Origin: Oscheius dolichura | Lineage: Eukaryota; Nematoda; Chromadorea; Rhabditida; Rhabditidae | Length of the DNA stretch: 64,000 nucleotides | Direction of reading: 5' to 3' | Assembly (NCBI GenBank): GCA_932521035.1 | Contig: OW051494.1 | Coordinates: forward strand, 854,001 to 918,000 | In this document: piece after piece, positions 58,112 through 64,000 of the stretch | How positions within the stretch are numbered: position 1 is the stretch's first letter | Layout: each line of letters begins with the position of its first letter | Position numbers and translations under genes: made by a program | The notes under the pieces: generated by a model | What the model was told of the DNA's origin: nothing | The model's input: only the letters and a program-made list of their open reading frames with translations | Database searches by the model: none

Positions 58112-59132
58112 TTTTTCGGCTGAAATACGGAGATTATAGGTGGCTCGTGAGAAAAAAAACTGCTGTTGTTAAATGTTACTTATCAAAAAGTATTACTCTA
58201 GAGGTTATATAATTGCGAGCGATAATAACATGCAGGCAGTACTGAAACCTGCAATCCCCATTCGTAGAACGCGCAGTGTTTAGTCAAAGCATCGATAGAA
58301 TTTATTCAGTTTTCAACGACTTGTACATTCTCCGGATCTTTTATATTGTACTTGTTGTAATTTCTTCGGTTAATCCTAATGCATTCAGCAGGTACAATGC
58401 TACAATCTACAGGAAGGATAGAATTACGAGCAAATTGCCTTCCATGATCTGTTTTATCGATGTTATAGTGATTTCTATGAATACTAGACCATTTGAAAAA
58501 CGTTGATAAGCTGTTCTGAGTAGTTAGGTAAGTCCACGTGAAGTTGCATTAAGCTGTAATAACGTAAAACAGAAGAAAGTAGCGAAACGCGGTCATACTC
58601 CGAATAAAGGTCATGGAAGCGCAAATGGGGTTACCAGTTTCAGCACTACTAATTGCTACTTTTCAAAAATCACCGCTTCAGAGGTTTGCATAATCGCTAG
58701 TGACAATAACATGCTTTTGAACAATGTAATAAAACTAACCTTTTATTTGCTGCAGCAGCAAGCACACACGAAAAGGGGGTAGCGTGTGTGACTGGAAAAA
58801 AGGTCTCGACCACACGTGTTACGTAACGCCCAACCCTGTCATCAATATCCCGCGCTGTTTGAAATGTATTTTCCTCAAAATCGCCTCAAATCGGGATTTC
58901 TTCTTTATTGTGTTAGGAATATTGTTTTTAGCAAGTATCTGAAGACTGTTTTATTAGTAGGGGGCCAAAAAAAAACCATCCGAAAATTGAGAATAACATC
59001 CATTTTGACCTCGTTCAAACCAAGAAGATGGTTATCTCCCTCCCGCTATTAGTATTTTCCCTGTTCTCTTCCGGCGGCTATTCTAATGTCAAGGTTATCC
59101 TCCCTTCTTATTTTTATCGCTTATTTCCGGCC
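58112..59132. other. Intergenic with a pair of similar 80-bp segments
   Basis: 58170-58240 and 58648-58720 share order and words: TTACTTATCAAAAAG / CTACTTTTCAAAAAT, AGAGGTTATATAATTGCGAG / AGAGGTTTGCATAATCGCTA, GATAATAACATGC / GACAATAACATGC. No coding gene is seen; a duplicated non-coding element is possible. Confidence 0.5.
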
Positions 59133-60717
59133 ATGAACAGCCTCCATTCCCCCAGTAGTATCAGTTTTCTTCTGCTAATCAGCGTCCTCGTCCGAATCGG
59201 CTGTCATTTTTATGATTATCTCTACGATTCGAAGGAAATCCACTGCCATCAGCCGAGATGCCTGAATTCGACATTTCTTGTCTTCCTGGAAGGGACCAGC
59301 CCCAAAAAAGTGGGAATTTATGACTTTCCAGAGGTTTTAAGCCTTCAGACACAAGCCAGCATGAATGGATGGTTGAAGCATTCAGATCAGAGCTTTATCT
59401 TCTCGCCTTTCGCAATTTATGACAATCTGAACCAGGATAATCATGTTCTCTACCGAATGAAGAGCCAGAATCCTTGGGTTCGAATGAGGTAACTGTTTTT
59501 GCACACAAACAAATGAAACTCTGGTGCAGCGCGAAGTAGCGCGACCTTGGTGAAAAGTGTCGCGGGTTCGTCCCCCGCGGTTGTCAAAATATTCTCGAAA
59601 TTTCTGCTTTTTGTTTTACTTCCATCTTCTCTCTCCCTTTACCTTCATTTCAGTTTCTGGTTACAGTAGGGCTCTAAAGTAGTGCTCCGAAAACCTTTGA
59701 AAAATATTAGATTTCCCCATTTCATAGCTCCGTTCCCTGAAATAGAGCCCAATTTCAGAATGATGGCTGGTTACGCCTTTTGGAAGCTGCCCCTCCATGC
59801 GGATTGGTTTATCTTTGCCAAAGACGATACTCTCCTGATAATGGATCAATTAAAAAGGACTCTGGCAGGCTATGATGCTGGTCAACTGTACGTAGGAACA
59901 TTTGGAACGGAGAATTTCGAGAAGGTAACTATGGGGTCTTTTTGACCAAAATCCGTTCTCGGGGTCCCTGAAGTCTTCTGAAATGATATCCGTACAGTAG
60001 TCTTCCATATAGGACCCATTTTCTTATTTTTCTTCTTCTTGTTCCCCTACCAAGTTTCTTGAGACAGAGTTTACCCTAAAATTGCCGACCAGGCCCTGTT
60101 TCCTTCTTCCGGGTTACTGTAAACTCTAAAACCCAATTTTCAGCCCCGTCTCTCGATAAATCCCGTCTTTTTCTTCTCCCGGGCTGCTTTTAAAGCCCTA
60201 ATGTACCAGATAGAGATCAGTTATGGGACTACACGGCTCTTTCCTGGTAAAAATTGATCAGCTCCCTTTAAAATGCAAATTTCAGACTGTTCCGTGGCGT
60301 CATCTCTATCCAGATGCTTTCCTAATGCTACAGTATTGAATTTGGATCAAGATGAACTCGGAAAATACAGGTAGGAGGATGATATTGGGCGAAGAATGGG
60401 GGAAAAGCGGCGCGGGACCATTTCTACCGTATCCGCCGGCTATTTTTCGTGTTCATGGCAGAATTCAAGAGAGCTACGGTATCCTATCCATCAAAAAGCG
60501 AGAAACAGAGCGGGAATTTCAATTTTTCCCGAACAAATGGCAATTTTCCGAAGGAGCAAATAAAAATGAGAGAAAACTAACAAAATGCGAAATTGTAGTC
60601 GATCCTTTTCCCGTCCAGATCTGGGTAATCCTTTTCTGTTTCGCTTTCTTTCGTGCCAGGAACCATTATTTGCCATTCTATGCCAATTTGTTCACGAAAA
60701 AAGCGAAAGACAATTGA
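59133..60717 (+). CDS. Core-1 galactosyltransferase-like protein (GT31)
   Basis: The exons 59133-59488, 59759-59924, 60144-60246, 60286-60370 and 60660-60717 keep one frame. A type II membrane anchor follows the start (SISFLLLISVLVRIGCHF). The stem and N-terminal fold have FLVFLEGTSPKK. The donor-site region is LHADWFIFAKDDTLLIMDQL, equivalent to the ADWF..ADDDTY..VENL segment of C1GalT/T-synthase. Later segments are LSINPVFFFSRAAFKALMY, DCSVASSLSRCFPNATVLN and DQDELGKYRNHYLPF. Worm relatives (including BUS-4) modify surface O-glycans in the Golgi. The DxD motif reads KDD, with the first Asp replaced by Lys, and the protein is short (255 residues). An upstream in-frame ATG at 59028 would only extend the cytoplasmic end. 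Confidence 0.75.
59524..59586 (+). pseudogene. tRNA-like sequence in GT31 intron
   Basis: TGGTGCAGCGCGAAGTAGCG resembles a D-arm, and CGCGGGTTCGTCCCCCGCG a T-arm. The anticodon stem is poor, so this is a tRNA pseudogene rather than a working gene. It lies in intron 1 of the GT31 gene. Confidence 0.4.
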
Positions 60718-62759
60718 AATTTCCACCATTTTCTTGGCCTCAACCGGATAATCCTTTTCCGGGACTATAAATAGCAGAATTTTGTCAGAAGATGGCGAGC
60801 TCTGCTTTTCTACTTGCCTACCGTACTACCGCCCATTTCCAATGGGAAAGTCAACCGCTTCAGGACCCTTTAGGCAATCGAAAGTTACCCAGGCTCGTAA
60901 TCTGCCCTAGACCCTGAAAATCCCCCTCCAGATGTTCCCTAGACTACAGTAATACGTCTTCCGGGCTTTGAAACCTTCTCCACGGTCCTTCTTCTCCCCT
61001 GGATTCATTTAGAAGATCTAGAGCCACCCCCCATCTCTTCCTCGTCATTTTCCCCCTCGTTCTCCCCTAAAAACATACAAAACCCCTGCCCAAAATATCC
61101 CCCTAATATTCCCCCCGACACCACCATAAATATCTCCCGCTCCTCTCCACTCTGAAATTATCGTCTTCCACTCGGATTAGCTCTCCATAATCCACGGGAT
61201 GATACACGGCTCTTGACGTCTTGTACCTATGTCTCTTGACATTTTCACCGTCTGGACAATTTACCAAATTGAAAATAGAGATTTTTGACAGGGAAAAGGG
61301 CAATGAATGTTCAGGAACGGTTTCCGGACTTTTAAAATAGAAAAATGGCCGAAATTGGAAGGAATTGATGGCGCGCCGGATTACTGTAGTCAAATTTCGG
61401 TTTCAGGACGATTTTTTGGGAAATTTTGATAAGAACTGGGTATAATTCGGTCCCTAGAAGATTTTTGACCGCGTTCCTTCCCTTTTTGACCTCTCTCTCC
61501 TTTTCCAAGAGGCTAGCCCCTCTCTGTTGACTCCTTCTTCTGTATTTGCTCGCCCTCGTGTGGTTCTCGCCCTTTCAACTTCCCGCTCTTTTCCCCTTTT
61601 CGTGGTTCACGAAGGTGTCAACCGGCTCAAGATATCCCCCTCCCGTCCTCCATTTATCCGGGTCACGAAAACAGCTCGGCGGGAGGAGGAAGTGGATGGA
61701 GGATGGGAGGAGATTTGATGAGAGCGGGAAAAAAGGACTTCACGTGATCAGAAACTTTATTGAAGTCTAATAGAGGATACGGTAGTCAAATAAAGGGGAA
61801 AAATGGTAGAATACAGTATAAATTTGGATTAGAGCGCGCGCAAACTTATCGTAATCGCGCTACGCCGCCATGGAGTTCAAATTGCCGCATTTCTCCGTAT
61901 TCCTTCATATATTTTTCAAATAGAAGGTTTCTAGGGTTACAGTACGCCTTCACGAACTAGAGAAAAAACCAGAAATGGGAGCGAAATACCGGAGAATTTC
62001 GGTTGCAGCGCGCGCTGGCCTACTTCCAGTTTTCTTTCTTCTCTTTTTATGAAAAAAATTTGGACAGCTACTGTATCAATTCTATTCAAGAAAAATGGAA
62101 AAAATGCAATAAAAATGAGCAAAAACGCGGAAGTTCACTAGAGCGCGCTTACAGTCGGGTTACTGTAGCCGCCCTGAATTTAGGGCTTACCGTATTTTCC
62201 GCGGGACTGTAATGGTTTGCCCGTCAAGGAAAATGACCGCGACATAGCTCGCCGCGGCTGAAGAGAGGTCAACGCAACAGCGATCGCGCCGGGACCCGCG
62301 CAATTTTTGTTCTACGGGAAGAACAACTTTGTAGCATCAAACATTCGAAAACCACACATTTTCAGCTTTTTCTGTAAATTGCATTCGATTCAGCATGTTC
62401 GAAAGAATTGGTAGCAATTTTTCTGGTTCCTACAAATGTAGCGCAGCAAAGATAATTAGTTTTTTGTGTTTTTCACTATCAAAAAGCGAACAGATTTTGG
62501 TGCCAAAATTGCTGTAGAATCTCCATTTATTTCTGCATCGAATAAGCCCAAGAACTCCGAAAACGTATGTCTGGATAAGAAGTGTTTGATGCAACAAAGT
62601 TGAATATCGTAATCTTCAATACAAAAAACGCTGTTTGTCCACTGTTTACAACCGTTTCCATCCAACGTCGATTTTTTGAAAAATCGGCCAAAATCTTTGA
62701 CAATTTATTTCTCAAAACTGTGACATCCGATCTTTTTCATTTTTACTGCAATCAATTAG
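60718..62759. other. Region without a firm gene
   Basis: A minus-strand piece at about 61110-61260 (CPDGENVKRHRYKTSRAVYH, PVDYGELIRVEDDNFRVE) looks coding by composition, but I could not join it to other exons. The rest is AT-rich with many TACTGTA words and GCGCGC patches. Confidence 0.35.
62323..62606. repeat. Degenerate foldback element
   Basis: CAACTTTGTAGCATCAAACA at the left has an inverted match GTTTGATGCAACAAAGTTG at the right, with further imperfect inverted matches inward (TAGCAATTTTTCTGG / CCAAAATTGCTGTAG). Confidence 0.5.
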
Positions 62760-62833
62760 TCTTGTTATGGGGAGCATTTTAAGTTATAAACGGAAGAATA
62801 TCATGGGAAAAGAGGTGTTGGCCTCGGCGACCT

Positions 62834-63157
62834 GTGAAGCTTCATTTTTTGAGGATATCTACAGTAATCCAACTGTCCCTAATCTTTTCCAAGTTCAATT
62901 TTTCCTTATTTTTCAGGTATTTCCCCCTGAATCGTCACTTTTCTGTGACAGAAATGAAAGACTTCAGCAGACGACACGGCTATTATGACGACGACTTCCC
63001 GGTGAGTCTAATCCCCGGCCCAAGGTCATTCCCTCCCCCGCTACACTTTCAGATAATCCATCGTCTCAGCCGGCGTCTTCTCAGCTTTCACAATTTACAA
63101 ACGGATGATCTTCAAATTTTGGATGTTCTTATTAATCGACTGCGTCTTTGGCAATAA
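62834..63157 (+). CDS. C-terminal exons of an unknown gene
   Basis: Exon RYFPLNRHFSVTEMKDFSRR, then HGYYDDDFP, ends with a CCG|GTGAGT donor at about 63000. The final exon from about 63053 reads IIHRLSRRLLSFHNLQTDDL then QILDVLINRLRLWQ, stop at 63157. Upstream exons are not resolved, so the listed start is only the frame boundary. It has a short basic-acidic helical character; the family is not recognised. Confidence 0.4.
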   Translation: MKLHFLRISTVIQLSLIFSKFNFSLFFRYFPLNRHFSVTEMKDFSRRHGYYDDDFPVSLIPGPRSFPPPLHFQIIHRLSRRLLSFHNLQTDDLQILDVLINRLRLWQ

Positions 63158-64000
63158 TAGAACTCTGTCTATAAAAATTATTAAAAAAAAACAAATAACT
63201 CTTTATGGGTGCTTATATATTTTTGTTTATCTGTTTACATGTCATTTATATAAAATTTAGAGAGGGTGGGGAATATACGGTAGGGGGAATAAATGCTGAA
63301 TACAAAAAACAGGGAAAGGTGAGAGAAGGAGGTGTGTGGAGAGGTTAAAATGAGAGAAAAAGAGACAAATATTTGGAAATGGAGGGGGAAACTAGAACCT
63401 GAAGACACAGTTACTGGACTATCAACTCTGACAAGTGGAAATTCATCGTTTTCTGATGAAAAATTGGTATTAGAGCGCGATTACGGTAACTCTGAGTTTT
63501 TCGAGAAAAATGACCATTTTTGATGGAAAAACTATCACTTTTCTATTTGTTTTTTGTTCCTAATTTCTTTCTAAATATTAAGAACTAAAAAAATTTGAGG
63601 AAAAATGAGGAAAAATGAAAACTTGAGGCGAAATTCGAATTAATTCATTTTATGCGTCGGCAGGAAAATATAGTACGCAGTGCGTATTTTTGCGCGTTGG
63701 TCAGTTTTGATAGTCGAAAAATGTGTTTTTCACGGTTTTTGTGCACAATAGAGACTATTTACATGGCCCAAATTGAAGAAAAATCAACAATAACAAAGTT
63801 TCTGGGGGGTCACAACCTGATTTCCTCGAATAATTTCAATCTGTATGGGGTTTTGTTTCAATATTTCTTCATGGGGCACAGTTACGCGGGTTCAATAGAT
63901 TTTTTGACTCAATTTTGGGAGGAGGATAAAATATACGGATTACTGTAGAATAAAAAAATATCTAGTCTGTTCTGGGGGTGCAGGATACGGTAAAAGAGAC
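63158..64000. other. Window end, no gene seen
   Basis: Open frames exist up to 98 codons (63652-63948) but without splice context or recognisable motifs. Confidence 0.45.

Overview
This is nuclear DNA of a nematode, most likely a rhabditid such as Caenorhabditis or a close relative. The reasons are short introns ending in TTTTCAG or ATTTTAG, AG acceptors just upstream of start codons that look like spliced-leader sites, and nematode-typical families (srh/str-type chemoreceptor, ground-like, WAGO Argonaute, ET/Ly6-like proteins, F-box genes, a bestrophin of worm type). The four 119-nt 5S rRNA genes also have a worm-like sequence. The species cannot be named from this alone. Gene models were built by hand from reading frames and splice sites. 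Where exon lengths are given as summing to a multiple of three, the model was checked that way.

Layout. 1-2.3 kb: the 3' part of a receptor L-domain membrane protein, followed by a near-identical 336-bp inverted copy of its last exon. 2.4-5.1 kb: a seven-transmembrane chemoreceptor. 6.3-8.5 kb: two convergent paralogous small secreted cysteine-rich proteins. 9.2-12.8 kb: a charged cytosolic protein with two alternative first exons. 13.4-16.4 kb: an F-box-like gene with a 370-bp foldback element in its first intron. 17.1-20.5 kb (minus): dynamin (dyn-1). 21.0-23.9 kb: a bestrophin with a 36-nt intron and a probable GC-AG intron. 24.5-25.0 kb: a small gene with 35- and 38-nt introns. 26.4-28.3 kb and 28.5-30.8 kb: two convergent nematode-specific genes, each with a 5S rRNA gene inside an intron. 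31.4-34.4 kb (minus): a proline-rich scaffold. 36.2-37.5 kb (minus): a GPI-type Ly6 protein of ODR-2/HOT type. 37.8-38.8 kb: a borealin/CSC-1-like protein with nine tandem KKEK repeats. 39.0-42.7 kb (minus): UDP-glucose pyrophosphorylase, with tRNA-Arg(ACG) in its first intron and up to four further candidate first exons reaching 47.3 kb. 47-49.5 kb: two more 5S genes and a 5S fragment. 50.0-50.4 kb: a ground-like (hedgehog-related) protein. 52.1-52.6 kb: a two-TM protein between direct repeats. 53.3-54.7 kb: an F-box-associated-like gene. 54.8-58.1 kb (minus): a WAGO-type Argonaute with a broken catalytic tetrad. 59.1-60.7 kb: a core-1-galactosyltransferase-like (GT31) enzyme with an altered DxD motif.

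Three repeat layers overlie the genes. The first is a MITE family of about 126 bp with TA-bounded termini (about ten copies plus two solo ends). The second is a dispersed 16-nt motif, GCCACAGTTAGACAGC or its complement, clustered at 25-26 kb and 44-48 kb. The third is assorted foldback elements and tRNA-like remnants, mostly in introns. The genes are independent loci. No operon is convincing, because most neighbours are divergent, convergent or more than 500 bp apart.
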